This document shows positions 19,296-27,945 of a stretch of 53,259 nucleotides of DNA, one piece after another. The stretch is taken from contig PDPP01000023.1 in assembly GCA_002747515.1 (NCBI GenBank), positions 1 to 53,259 on the forward strand, read 5' to 3'. This DNA is from Candidatus Moraniibacteriota bacterium (GTDB lineage: Bacteria > Patescibacteriota > Minisyncoccia > Moranbacterales > GCA-2747515). Position 1 is the first letter of the stretch. Each line of letters begins with the position of its first letter. The notes beneath the pieces were generated by a model. That model did no database searches, was not told the DNA's origin, and saw only the letters and a list, made by a program, of their open reading frames with translations. Position numbers and translations under genes: made by a program.

Positions 19296-19678
19296 GTAAC
19301 TATAAAAAGTAATTACCCTTCCCTACAATACAACATTGTAGCAAAAAAATACACTTGTACTAATATAGGACATGATTACTTTACGTATTAATTTACCAAA
19401 ACTACATGATACATGCTTTAACACACTAAAAAGGCAAAAAGATCTCCTCATAGAAAAAGATTGTGACTGTGATATTACATCATTACGACATACAGAAAAA
19501 GTTCAGATTTCAGACCACCTAAAGTTCTCTTTAGTGTGATAGTGATCCATACTTTTTACAAAAATCTGTACTTGTATGCGTAGTGCTTTTCGTCATATAA
19601 TAACAGTGTCCAAATGGTTTATCTGCTTTCAAAGATGCCACACGTACCCTGCACTAAAAAACATTCCTACATTTTTCT
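19296..19678. other. Divergent intergenic region
   Basis: A 383-bp gap between the minus-strand M23 gene and the plus-strand hydrolase. It holds a possible 55-aa frame (19372-19539). I see no clear promoter pair or RNA gene. Confidence 0.5.
19372..19539 (+). CDS. Possible small protein (55 aa)
   Basis: A short ATG frame starting MITLRINLPK and ending KFSLV-TGA. It is mixed hydrophilic, with CDCD in the middle and no membrane helix. There is only a weak 'tagg' upstream. Spacing and composition would allow a real small gene, but there is no family support. Confidence 0.3.
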   Translation: MITLRINLPKLHDTCFNTLKRQKDLLIEKDCDCDITSLRHTEKVQISDHLKFSLV

Positions 19679-21322
19679 ATGACTCATGCAAAACACATCA
19701 TCAAACAATTTTCTTTTATTGGTATACTCTGTGGCATGCTCTTTTTTACTGCGTCATTAACGCCATCATTGTTGCCACGTACAATTTTCTTTCAGGGTGT
19801 ACTTTCTGGTTTGGTGTGTGCAGTTGGTTATGGTGTTGGATGTGTGATTGTGTGGATGTGGAATTATCTCGAAATTCCTCTTATACCAGAAAAAAACCAA
19901 AAATTATACAAAATCATTACATGCATTCTTTCGTCTCTTGTCGTCATACATGGGCTACTGCACGCGACAATCTGGCAAAACTCCATACTCATTGCCATGC
20001 ATCATGAACCACTGATAGATTTCCATCATACTCTTTCTGTTCTCATCGCTGTACCACTTGCATTTTTGTGTATCATCATCGCACGTGTGATGCGTATTTT
20101 TTTCCGATACATCACACAAAAAATACACACCATCATCCCACGCCGCATATCACATTTTTTTGGTTTTTGTATTGCAGCTACAGTTCTCTTTTTTACACTA
20201 AATGGCATTTTAACACAGACGCTCTTTGAATATATTGACACAAAATATGCACGACTAGACCACTACACAGACAGCGCAGCACAAAAACCATACAGCCCTT
20301 TCAAATCTGGTAGCAACCAATCACTTGTATCATGGAACAGTCTCGGACGCCAAGGGCGCAATTTTGTATCCACTGGACCAACTAAAGAAGACATCGCTCA
20401 ATTTACACACACTGACGCCACAGAACCAATTCGTGTATATGTCGGACTCATAGAAAACACAAGTATAGAAGAACGTGCACAACTCGCTCTTGCCGAACTC
20501 AAAAGAACACACGCATTCGAACGATCCATACTTATCGTTACTACACCTACTGGCACAGGCTGGATGGACCCTGCTGCACTTGATACTGTGGAATACCTAC
20601 ACGGTGGCGACACTGCCATCGTAGCACTACAATACTCTTATCTCCAAAGTCAACACACGCTCTTTGTCGATGCCGAAAAACCAAAAAATGCCGCAAAAAC
20701 ATTACTGTCTGCCGTCTATAACCATTGGACCACTCTACCAAGAGATGCGCGCCCAAAACTCTACCTGAATGGCGTCAGTCTCGGCGCTTTTGGTTCAGAA
20801 AGCTCTTTTGAAATACATAAAATGATTGACGACCCGGTCAACGGTGCGCTATGGGCAGGATCTCCATTTCTCAGTCCGCTCCGCGCTGACATCATCGCAA
20901 AAAGAAATCCAGATTCTCCCGCATGGCTCCCAGTGTACGAAGACAGTACATTTATCCGTTTCTATGGACAAAACGGCTACTACCACACACCACAAAACGG
21001 CTGGAAAAATACGCGCATCATCTACCTCCAAAATGCGACTGACCCAATTTCGTTTTTTTCTTTTGACCTCCTATACAAAAAACCCGCATGGCTCGACGGC
21101 ACGCGCGGACCTGACGTATCTCCACTCTTGCACTGGTATCCTGTCATCACTTTTTTCCAAATACTCTTTGACACAACAGCATCCGTATCCGACACACCAA
21201 AAGGACACGGCCACAACTACGCACCAACACACTACATCGACGCCTGGATCGACCTCACCGACCCACCACACTGGACCACAGAAAAAACACAAAGACTTAG
21301 AGAATTATTTTTCCAGAAATAA
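19679..21322 (+). CDS. Membrane alpha/beta hydrolase (Abhydrolase_9 family)
   Basis: A 547-aa protein. The N-terminal membrane part (~1-190, about four helices, 'PSLLPRTIFFQGVLSG') matches the Abhydrolase_9_N type. The C-terminal part (~250-540, 'YVGLIENTSIEERAQLALAE', 'GTGWMDPAALDTVEYLHGGD') matches Abhydrolase_9. The nucleophile elbow is NGVSLGAFG (GxSxG). Members are of unknown substrate; lipid ester hydrolysis at the membrane is plausible. The start follows 'ttttctATG' without a Shine-Dalgarno. Convergent with the AIPR gene across a terminator. Confidence 0.85.
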   Translation: MTHAKHIIKQFSFIGILCGMLFFTASLTPSLLPRTIFFQGVLSGLVCAVGYGVGCVIVWMWNYLEIPLIPEKNQKLYKIITCILSSLVVIHGLLHATIWQNSILIAMHHEPLIDFHHTLSVLIAVPLAFLCIIIARVMRIFFRYITQKIHTIIPRRISHFFGFCIAATVLFFTLNGILTQTLFEYIDTKYARLDHYTDSAAQKPYSPFKSGSNQSLVSWNSLGRQGRNFVSTGPTKEDIAQFTHTDATEPIRVYVGLIENTSIEERAQLALAELKRTHAFERSILIVTTPTGTGWMDPAALDTVEYLHGGDTAIVALQYSYLQSQHTLFVDAEKPKNAAKTLLSAVYNHWTTLPRDARPKLYLNGVSLGAFGSESSFEIHKMIDDPVNGALWAGSPFLSPLRADIIAKRNPDSPAWLPVYEDSTFIRFYGQNGYYHTPQNGWKNTRIIYLQNATDPISFFSFDLLYKKPAWLDGTRGPDVSPLLHWYPVITFFQILFDTTASVSDTPKGHGHNYAPTHYIDAWIDLTDPPHWTTEKTQRLRELFFQK

Positions 21323-21337
21323 TCATTTGTGAAAAAT

Positions 21338-21370
21338 AAAAAGCTGTATGTAAAAATCATACAACTTTTT
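21338..21370. terminator. Bidirectional terminator between hydrolase and AIPR genes
   Basis: Arms aaaaagctgtatg / catacaacttttt form a 13-bp stem with one mismatch, flanked by A and T runs, so it can serve both convergent genes. Confidence 0.75.
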
Positions 21371-21414
21371 ATTTTTTATATATCTATAATATATAGAGCT
21401 CACTGAAAAAGTAT

Positions 21415-22623
21415 CTATTCTTTATCTAACAGTAATCGAATTTTATAAATAAATATTTTCCAATTATTTTTGTTTTTTGCAAATGTTTGAGGATCATTTT
21501 GACTAGCTTCCAAAGCACTCATTAGATCTCCAGTAAATTCTTTTTTATGTTTCAGAAAAAACTCGACAGGATCCCTATCATCTGGAAAAAAAGCTACTCC
21601 ATTTTTTTCTTTTAACAATGTTTTAAATGAGGAAAATAATGGAAAAATCCAAGCTGGTGGAATTTTATAATCAGATTCCTTCTCAATAAATTTTAATGGA
21701 AATTTTTTATTCTTTTTAGATAAATCTTTAACAATAAATTTATCTGTTCCACCCTTTTTTGCTTTAAGTATATTTCCATCATAAATGTTAGGAAACTCTT
21801 CATAAATAACGTCCCATAATTTCAATAATTTAGGCAGAAGTTTGGTATATAATTTATCTATAGTGTTTCTGTTAGTATGGTAATGTTTTAAAGTCGCTTT
21901 CTTGCCTGAATACGCTATGATTGGCGGATTATCTATGTCAAAAGAGCTATTATCAAATGCAATCAAAAGTGCAATTATTTCTTTTATTGATATGTCTTTT
22001 TTTCTACCTTCCTCATCAATTTCAAATTCTGAATATGAAATTCTATCTTCACACAATTCCCCATCCAAACTTTTTTTAATTTCCGCAAATTCACCACGCG
22101 CTTCCATAACACTCTCTTCTGAAACCTGCTTTGATGTATTTCTCGCAGTTACAATTTCTACAACCTTACCCGGATCATCAAACCCAGCTAACAGTTCTAT
22201 CTTTACAAAAACATCTTCATCATTTTCATTGTTTTCAATATAATCATGTAAAACACTTAGTGTATGCCCTCCATTTGCAACACCATGTATACTTTTATCT
22301 TTTAATATGATATTTATTGATTTATTTTTATTGTCATAACTAACACTGTCAGCCATAATTACTAAACCATTATTTTTGTAAATGAATTCCTCTGGATAAA
22401 AGTCTACAGATTGCATTATTTCTTTCCAAACAGAAGAAGATCTATTTGCGTGACGAGGGTTCAACTCATCACACCATTCTAATAATTCAGATCCTTGCTT
22501 AACTATTGCCTTTGCTCTAACAGTTGCAACGAAATATTTTACACCATTTTTTTCATTTGCTGTAACTAATTTCTTTAAGTTTTCGTCACCCATTATCGGT
22601 AACTTAATTTCAGTTCTTTTCAT
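21415..22623 (-). CDS. AIPR-family abortive-infection protein
   Basis: A 402-aa protein with the AIPR-type core. 'FIYKNNGLVIMADSV' leads into HGVANGGHTLSVLHDYI, the counterpart of the family's 'N-G-x-Q-T' segment, then 'IVTARNTSKQVSEESVMEA'. AIPR proteins act in phage resistance in other bacteria; the activity is poorly known. The gene stands behind its own structured leader: promoter at 22801-22828, structured RNA, then a terminator ending 13 nt before the start codon. This order resembles type III toxin-antitoxin loci. A transposase relic lies just beyond the promoter, which fits arrival by transfer. Confidence 0.72.
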   Translation of the reverse strand: MKRTEIKLPIMGDENLKKLVTANEKNGVKYFVATVRAKAIVKQGSELLEWCDELNPRHANRSSSVWKEIMQSVDFYPEEFIYKNNGLVIMADSVSYDNKNKSINIILKDKSIHGVANGGHTLSVLHDYIENNENDEDVFVKIELLAGFDDPGKVVEIVTARNTSKQVSEESVMEARGEFAEIKKSLDGELCEDRISYSEFEIDEEGRKKDISIKEIIALLIAFDNSSFDIDNPPIIAYSGKKATLKHYHTNRNTIDKLYTKLLPKLLKLWDVIYEEFPNIYDGNILKAKKGGTDKFIVKDLSKKNKKFPLKFIEKESDYKIPPAWIFPLFSSFKTLLKEKNGVAFFPDDRDPVEFFLKHKKEFTGDLMSALEASQNDPQTFAKNKNNWKIFIYKIRLLLDKE

Positions 22624-22635
22624 AGAATATTATCA

Positions 22636-22679
22636 ATTATAATCTTTTAATAAATAAAAAACACGATCAAAGAATCGTG
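22636..22679 (-). terminator. Intrinsic terminator between the RNA and AIPR
   Basis: Minus-strand cacgat, 6-nt loop, atcgtg, then a run of six U. It lies 13 nt before the AIPR start codon, so AIPR expression needs read-through. Confidence 0.7.
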
Positions 22680-22795
22680 ACATGTTCATAAAAACAACAT
22701 TATAATTAATGAAATTTTATTCTAGGTTGTCTTATTATTATGTCGCTTGATCTTTCAGATCTGATAACAAGCTCCCACTTGTTCTCACGATTACA
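22636..22795 (-). ncRNA. Candidate structured RNA upstream of the AIPR gene
   Basis: A ~155-nt segment with its own promoter and intrinsic terminator and no protein frame. It is richer in G/C than its surroundings at 22741-22795. Visible helices: AACAAG/CUUGUU with a 6-nt loop; GAUCU/AGAUC with a GAA loop; CAUUA/UAAUG with an AUUA loop. The 5' segment AUCGUGA (22786-22792) pairs perfectly over 7 bp with UCACGAU (22674-22680), which is also the 5' arm of the terminator. Closing the RNA end-to-end would therefore break the terminator. It may be a free RNA partner of AIPR or a switch in its leader. Confidence 0.6.
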
Positions 22796-22800
22796 TTAAA

Positions 22801-22828
22801 ATAATAACATATTATACAATAATGTCAA
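22801..22828 (-). promoter_or_regulatory. Promoter of the structured RNA and AIPR gene
   Basis: Minus-strand TTGACA (22823-22828), 16-nt spacer, TATTAT (22801-22806). Transcription would begin near 22794, just before the first helix. Confidence 0.65.
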
Positions 22829-22867
22829 TAAAAGTTGGTAATGTCTAAACACATTTGGCCCTTTCTG

Positions 22868-22897
22868 CTAGTATGAATAGTTTACTATTCATACTAG
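22868..22897. repeat. Perfect 13-bp inverted repeat before the transposase relic
   Basis: ctagtatgaatag, a TTTA loop, and its exact complement. There is no U-run on either side, so a terminator is unlikely. It starts 47 bp before the relic's ATG and could be part of the lost element's end. Confidence 0.6.
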
Positions 22898-22914
22898 GTA
22901 ATATGAGTATTAGT

Positions 22915-23060
22915 ATGGCGAAAAATGTAAAAGAAGAGCGTTTACGATGGGTTTTACACATCGTAAACAAACAAATAAGATTATGTGATGTTGTAAAAAT
23001 ATGTCCGTATAGTGAAAGAAGTCTAAAAAGATGGAAAGCTTTGTATATAAAATGTTTTTG
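22915..23060 (+). pseudogene. Relic of a transposase (N-terminal HTH only)
   Basis: From the ATG at 22915: MAKNVKEERLRWVLHIVNKQ, then CPYSERSLKRWKALY. This is the homeodomain-like helix-turn-helix that opens IS481-type transposases, where 'SERSxKRW' is typical. After about 48 codons the similarity ends and the frame becomes an unlike, Phe/Ser-rich sequence with no DDE catalytic core. Only a fragment remains. Confidence 0.6.
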
Positions 23061-23227
23061 TTCTTTCAAGATCTGTTGTAGTAATCTCCAGTCACCCAAT
23101 TGGATTTCTCTTTTTTGTTTCCATAGTTTTTCAAATTTAGATCATAAATATTTTCATTATAAAACACAAAAATTTTATTATTTAATTTCTAATTTTTTAT
23201 CGTTAAACTATAGTTTCTCAATATCTA

Positions 23228-24214
23228 TTAATGCTTAAGAATAATTAATTCGATTTTATCATCAACTTTTAACTTTGCAGTTCCGCCAATTGGAAAAGTA
23301 ATCAAAGGATTTGTATGCCCAAAATCAACATTTGCAATAATTGGGAGATTATTTAACTCCTTTTTAGTTTGAATGATATATTTCAATTTCTCAATAGTCA
23401 TTTTTGCACTTTTTTGGAATCTCCCAATTACAATTCCTTTGACTTTTTCAAAGTTTGGTTGATGAATTAATGATTGTAAATCTCTATCAAATGCAATGTC
23501 AAAATCCGCTCCGGCAAAATCATCATCTTCAAGAAAGAGAATAGACTGAGAAATATCCGGCATAAATTCAGTTCCTTGCAGTAAATTAAAAGTGCACAGA
23601 TTTCCACCAAAGATTACACCTTCACTTTCTCCTCTATTCAAAATGACAAAACCGTCGTTCTTTATAGGATATCTATTCTCTTGGTCTTCATACCACGGAT
23701 CATCAGACCACGTTTTGGATGGTTTTACGTCAAATTTATCTTCTTCAAGCAAACATTTTTTGAAATAATCAAGATTATATGCAAACTCTTTTTTCATTCC
23801 CCACGTTGAAAAATGAAGTCCCGAATAGGTAACTAATCCCGTTTTTGCAGTAATTGCATTTGCTAATGCAGTAATATCAGAATATCCACAGAGAATTTTT
23901 GGATTACTTTTAATTAAATCATAATCCAAATAGCTTAACATTTGATTTGAATTAGAACCTCCAATTACTGTAAACACTGCTTTTACATTTGTATCAGAAA
24001 ATGCTTCGTGTAAATCGTCAACTCTTGATTTTATGGAAGATGAATCAAATAGATCCTTCTCTTTACAATTTTTGGAGAAAGTAATCTTAAACCCTTGCTT
24101 TTCAAAATTTTCTTTTGCTAATTTCACTAAATCTTCAGAAAGAAAAGACAAACTTCTTGCAGGAGCAATGACTCTTATTTCATCACCTGATTTTAATTTT
24201 GGTGGAATAATCAT
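23228..24214 (-). CDS. S66-family serine peptidase, MccF-like
   Basis: A 328-aa protein of the LD-carboxypeptidase/MccF family. The Ser-Glu-His triad is visible: GYSDIT (nucleophile near residue 113), LFLEDDD (Glu near 235) and DFGHTNP (His near 303). The 'WSDDPWYEDQENRYP' segment is typical of the MccF branch, which hydrolyses aminoacyl-nucleotide antibiotics such as processed microcin C, in contrast to the wall-recycling LdcA branch. There is no signal peptide, so it should be cytoplasmic. It begins 10 nt after the gene before it ends, on the same strand. Confidence 0.85.
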   Translation of the reverse strand: MIIPPKLKSGDEIRVIAPARSLSFLSEDLVKLAKENFEKQGFKITFSKNCKEKDLFDSSSIKSRVDDLHEAFSDTNVKAVFTVIGGSNSNQMLSYLDYDLIKSNPKILCGYSDITALANAITAKTGLVTYSGLHFSTWGMKKEFAYNLDYFKKCLLEEDKFDVKPSKTWSDDPWYEDQENRYPIKNDGFVILNRGESEGVIFGGNLCTFNLLQGTEFMPDISQSILFLEDDDFAGADFDIAFDRDLQSLIHQPNFEKVKGIVIGRFQKSAKMTIEKLKYIIQTKKELNNLPIIANVDFGHTNPLITFPIGGTAKLKVDDKIELIILKH

Positions 24215-24224
24215 AATAAATTTT

Positions 24225-25451
24225 TTATTTAATTTTCACCACTTTATCGCTAAACTGCAATTTCTCGATATTGGTCAAAACATTTTTGCCATCTCTGTTT
24301 TTTACTGTATCTTGCACAGTAATTTTTCCATTTTCAGTAATCACTTTATATTCATCAGATTTTCCTGCAAAAATCACGGTGTTGGTGCCCGCATTGCCGG
24401 TGATGGTATTGTCCAGATTATTTACAATCACATTATTGTCATTGTTTCCGAGGAGCGTGATGTCTTTGAGATATTGCGAATGGTGCGTGTAGGGTTTTGA
24501 CGCATCAAATCTGAGCGAAAATGTGCCGGAGAAAGTCGGTTCAATACGAGCGTTGTAGGTGAGGTACGGATGGAAAAACATCCCCACGACATCATAGCCC
24601 ATCGGGTCATCTGTTTTGGTGTCTTCTCTCGTTTTCCCCACATACATGCCCCACATGCCGTTGGTTGCACTTTCGGTGTATGCACCCCATAGTCCGTAAT
24701 AACTATCAATCACTGCTGCCAAGTATTCTTGCGAGAGACTATTTTCTCGTGCCAATTCTTTGAGCCACGCTTTGTTTTCTTCGCCAATGCCCCACAAATT
24801 TTTAGCACTGCCGTTTTTTTGCGCTGTGCGGATTTCCGCTTGATACGCTGGCAATGCTCCGGGATTACCACCACGACCATCCACGCCGATGCCATAGTCA
24901 TGGACGAAGTGCAAAATCTCTTCAAACGCAGCGTCACGGTGCTGATAATTTTGATTCATGTACCACTCCCCACCTTCGGTTTGGATTTCATTTTGATAAA
25001 GTGGTTGGCAGTTGGCTTTGTTGGCAACCGGATTACTCCCATCATCACTGCCATTTAGTAGACAAAGCACAGCGTTGTTTTCGGCAATTTTGTTGGCGAC
25101 GGCTGATTTATCGGCACCGTACTGTGAGCCCGGATAGTCAGTCAAATAGTGACCGAGAATATTTCTAGATCGCACTAGCTGCTCGTCAGAAATTTTGTCT
25201 TGGGCAACGATATGAATACTGCTACCATTTGGCGTCTTAATCCTAGTGTAGCGATTAAAATTTTTGGCATAAACTGTGCCGAGCGCATTGGGAACCGTGG
25301 TGGAAATACCTAAATCATTAAAACGAACTTCATCAATCTTATTCCCATCCACATCATATCCGGATTTGCCTGAAAGATAATTGAATTTATAAACACCAAT
25401 TACAACAATCCCCAGAATCATAATCCCCAGAATAGCTAAGATGATTTTCAT
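24225..25451 (-). CDS. Secreted or anchored protein with an RTX-like C-terminus
   Basis: I chose the ATG at 25451 (MKIILAILGIM, 408 aa) because it matches the start of the neighbouring protease. One N-terminal anchor helix (~1-23) is followed by 'SGYDVDGN'. The middle (~60-320) is unrecognised; it contains EEILHFVHDYGIG, which has metal-ligand-like residues but no HExxH. The C-terminal ~70 residues (NNVIVNNLDNTITGNAGTNT, then 'LTNIEKLQFSD') look like the end of haemolysin-type calcium-binding repeats. The anchor and the following motif are shared with the protein encoded next. Confidence 0.65.
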   Translation of the reverse strand: MKIILAILGIMILGIVVIGVYKFNYLSGKSGYDVDGNKIDEVRFNDLGISTTVPNALGTVYAKNFNRYTRIKTPNGSSIHIVAQDKISDEQLVRSRNILGHYLTDYPGSQYGADKSAVANKIAENNAVLCLLNGSDDGSNPVANKANCQPLYQNEIQTEGGEWYMNQNYQHRDAAFEEILHFVHDYGIGVDGRGGNPGALPAYQAEIRTAQKNGSAKNLWGIGEENKAWLKELARENSLSQEYLAAVIDSYYGLWGAYTESATNGMWGMYVGKTREDTKTDDPMGYDVVGMFFHPYLTYNARIEPTFSGTFSLRFDASKPYTHHSQYLKDITLLGNNDNNVIVNNLDNTITGNAGTNTVIFAGKSDEYKVITENGKITVQDTVKNRDGKNVLTNIEKLQFSDKVVKIK

Positions 25452-25517
25452 ATTTTTACAATTAAGAAACACATAGTATGACATAGTAATACATCCACAT
25501 AGATACGTGACGTTTTT

Positions 25518-26567
25518 TTAATTTCTCACTCTTTTTCTTACAAAATTCTTTAAATTGTCCCTCATATCATTTCTCATTTTCACAAGCTCTGGATAATCAT
25601 AAAAAAATGCGATTTTTTGATTTTTTATCATAGAGGTGTCAGTAGGTTTGTTTTTTAAGACAAATCGTGCAAAACTCTCTGCGATATCCTCTCCCGGATT
25701 AACTGATGCATATTCTGTCACAAAAGCATTGGGATCCTTTACATAATTTTCTTCATAATTTTCTGCCCATTCATCAAATTTTCCTTTCCAAAATTTTTGA
25801 TAAAAAGTGTTAAGATAAGCACTGTTATTCAAACATCCCTCTTGCACTTCAAAAGTTTTACAATCCGTAAATTCTTCTGTGAGCTGAGAATGATTAAGAG
25901 TCAAAATGTGACTAAATTCATGTATTAGAGTAAAAATTACTTCCTGCTCTCCATCGTGAAAACTATCCATTGCTACTACAATATTCCACTTTGCCAAATT
26001 TTTGTCATTTGGATGTACATACGCAAGTGTTTGACCATCTTCAATAGTTTCTACCAATTTTACATTTTCTATATATTTATCTGAAAAATCATCTGGTGAA
26101 ATAAATTTAATCCATTTGATGACTTTTTGCTGTTTTTCATCCTCTTTTTTGCCCTGAATAAAAACAAAATTTTCATTTTTCTCCACTCTATATTCTGCCA
26201 AGATTGTCTGTGCGTCTATCACATCTTCACCTTCAAAATGATGTGCTTTGTTAAATTGAAGTTCAGAAAATGCATCATATTCTCCTGATAAATTTTCAAA
26301 CTCTTCATCAATTTTTTTTCCTATTTCTTCACATTCTTTTTCCGTTTGACATTCAAAATAACATACAGAATTTTGCTCATCATATTTTTCTAAACGAGAA
26401 CAATCATCTTCACTCTCAACAGGCGTTTCATAAATGATGTACATGTCATTATCATCTGCATCATATCCAGGATTTTCCGAAAAATCAGTAAATACATAAA
26501 CACTAATCACAAAGATTCCCAAAATTACAACCCCTAAAACAGCAAAAATAATTTTCATGTTTTTCAT
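25518..26567 (-). CDS. Membrane-anchored zinc metalloprotease
   Basis: A 349-aa protein. An N-terminal anchor helix (MKIIFAVLGVVILGIF) is followed by a Cys-containing acidic region and a protease domain. HExxH is seen as LIHEFSHILT, and a downstream EDIAESFARF helix supplies a probable third ligand, as in gluzincins. A DWAxNYEENY-like segment lies between. A start at 26558 (MKII) is equally possible. The anchor and the 'PGYDADDND' motif match those of the next gene downstream, so the two arose by duplication of the export module. The substrate is unknown. Confidence 0.8.
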   Translation of the reverse strand: MKNMKIIFAVLGVVILGIFVISVYVFTDFSENPGYDADDNDMYIIYETPVESEDDCSRLEKYDEQNSVCYFECQTEKECEEIGKKIDEEFENLSGEYDAFSELQFNKAHHFEGEDVIDAQTILAEYRVEKNENFVFIQGKKEDEKQQKVIKWIKFISPDDFSDKYIENVKLVETIEDGQTLAYVHPNDKNLAKWNIVVAMDSFHDGEQEVIFTLIHEFSHILTLNHSQLTEEFTDCKTFEVQEGCLNNSAYLNTFYQKFWKGKFDEWAENYEENYVKDPNAFVTEYASVNPGEDIAESFARFVLKNKPTDTSMIKNQKIAFFYDYPELVKMRNDMRDNLKNFVRKRVRN

Positions 26568-26814
26568 ACTTTTACATTGATATTCTTATAAAAATTTCTT
26601 CTATCATAACCGCGATAACAAAACAAGTCCCCGCAATTTTTGACGCACTTAGCAGTTTTTAGAGTAATTACACCAAAAAAAGAAACGAAAAAGTCATACT
26701 AGTCACAAATTGTGTTTCTATGTCCAATTAAATAATGAGTTTATCGTAAATTCATGCTTACACTATAACACACTCACTTTTTTCGTTCATCTGCAAATAC
26801 ACACTTTATGTATA

Positions 26815-27390
26815 TTATTGCATACCATGCACTGTACCTCTCATTATGTTTACAATTTTTTGATAATCAACCTTTTCAAAATCGGTAGTATCGACATCCA
26901 AAAATTCACCCTGTACTGTAAGCTTATCAATCGTTCCACACAGCAAACTGTCTTTAAAGTTGTCTAAATTTTCTGCATCACAGTGCCCTTTGTGACGATT
27001 TCCGGATAGTGCACGATTTTTAAACCGTTCAAAGAGGATGTGTCCATCAGCAAAAAATCGCAATTGAAAAATGTTAAATCCAATTGTATTTTGGAGTTGC
27101 ATAATTTTTTTACTAGCTCTTTTTGGATTGAAATTAGTCTCAATAATTAATGAGCTCCCCGCGCACAGCATGTCCTCAGTAACTTTGTAAAGCAAATCAT
27201 AACTCACCTCACCTAACTGCTGAGACCACGCTCGATCTTTGCATCCCAAAGTATCAAATAAAATCTCTTTGAAATCATCTTTTGACATAAATGGTATATG
27301 TAAATCATGAGAAAGTTTTCTCCCTATAGTAGTCTTACCTGTGCCGGGTAATCCGGTAATAATAATTAGCCATGGTTTATTCGTTTTCAT
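26815..27390 (-). CDS. P-loop kinase (AAA_33 / Zeta-like)
   Basis: A 191-aa NTP-binding protein with Walker A GLPGTGKTT (13-21), a DDF motif near 38 and an arginine-containing lid (NRALSGNRHKGHCD). This layout is found in small-molecule kinases such as polynucleotide, gluconate and chloramphenicol kinases and in Zeta toxins. There is no antitoxin partner next to it. The substrate cannot be called. It lies 25 nt after the NUDIX gene. Confidence 0.75.
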   Translation of the reverse strand: MKTNKPWLIIITGLPGTGKTTIGRKLSHDLHIPFMSKDDFKEILFDTLGCKDRAWSQQLGEVSYDLLYKVTEDMLCAGSSLIIETNFNPKRASKKIMQLQNTIGFNIFQLRFFADGHILFERFKNRALSGNRHKGHCDAENLDNFKDSLLCGTIDKLTVQGEFLDVDTTDFEKVDYQKIVNIMRGTVHGMQ

Positions 27391-27415
27391 GTGTCGCTAT
27401 TTGTAATAATTACTT

Positions 27416-27919
27416 TTACATAAAAATATCTTTCAATATTTCTTTTGTAATATTTTCTATCTCACATGCACAAACTGTATTGTTTTTTGTCGTAATACTG
27501 CCAGACAAAAATTTCCCGCAAAGTATTTTTGGCAGAAATATTTTATGATCCGGCAACATTTTGTCGTATGGAATGTTGTCAATATCAAACCATGTGTGCC
27601 GTTGCATTTCCGCGTTGTCCAAAAGTGTGCCGTGTATTTTTTTCAAAATATAAATAAAAACTCTCATATGAAAATTCTCGTCATCCTCTTGCAACAAGGC
27701 AAAATCAATGCGTGCAGCAGGGACAAAATCTTTTTCATTCACTGTTACCTTTCCGCCACACTCTTCCGCAAGCTCTCGCTTTGCCGCGTGCACTATTGTT
27801 TCGTTTTTGTCGACTTTCCCGCCATAACCGGACCACAATCCTTTTGACACTTTCTTTTGTTTTAGGCCCAAGAGAATTTTATCGTCCACTACCGGAAAAA
27901 TCAAAACTGCTTTTTTCAT
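27416..27919 (-). CDS. NUDIX hydrolase, MutT/MTH1-like
   Basis: Begins MKKAVLIFPVVDDKILLGLK (ATG 27919; an upstream ATG at 27949 is less likely). The NUDIX box GKVDKNETIVHAAKRELAEE fits Gx5Ex7REUxEExGU. The 'KGLWSGYGGKVDKNE' context is like 8-oxo-dGTP diphosphatases of the MTH1 group, which keep oxidised nucleotides out of DNA. It follows the broken rlmH on the same strand. Confidence 0.88.
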   Translation of the reverse strand: MKKAVLIFPVVDDKILLGLKQKKVSKGLWSGYGGKVDKNETIVHAAKRELAEECGGKVTVNEKDFVPAARIDFALLQEDDENFHMRVFIYILKKIHGTLLDNAEMQRHTWFDIDNIPYDKMLPDHKIFLPKILCGKFLSGSITTKNNTVCACEIENITKEILKDIFM

Positions 27920-27945
27920 ATATTTTTTTATTAAAAATATCTCAT

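Noticed and set aside
22845..23099. 84-aa minus-strand frame opposite the transposase relic
   Set aside because: The plus strand gives a recognisable transposase HTH; the minus frame has no recognisable features.
26568..26814. Possible gene between the protease and the kinase
   Set aside because: Only a plus-strand shadow frame reaching into the kinase gene; no motif and no start signal.
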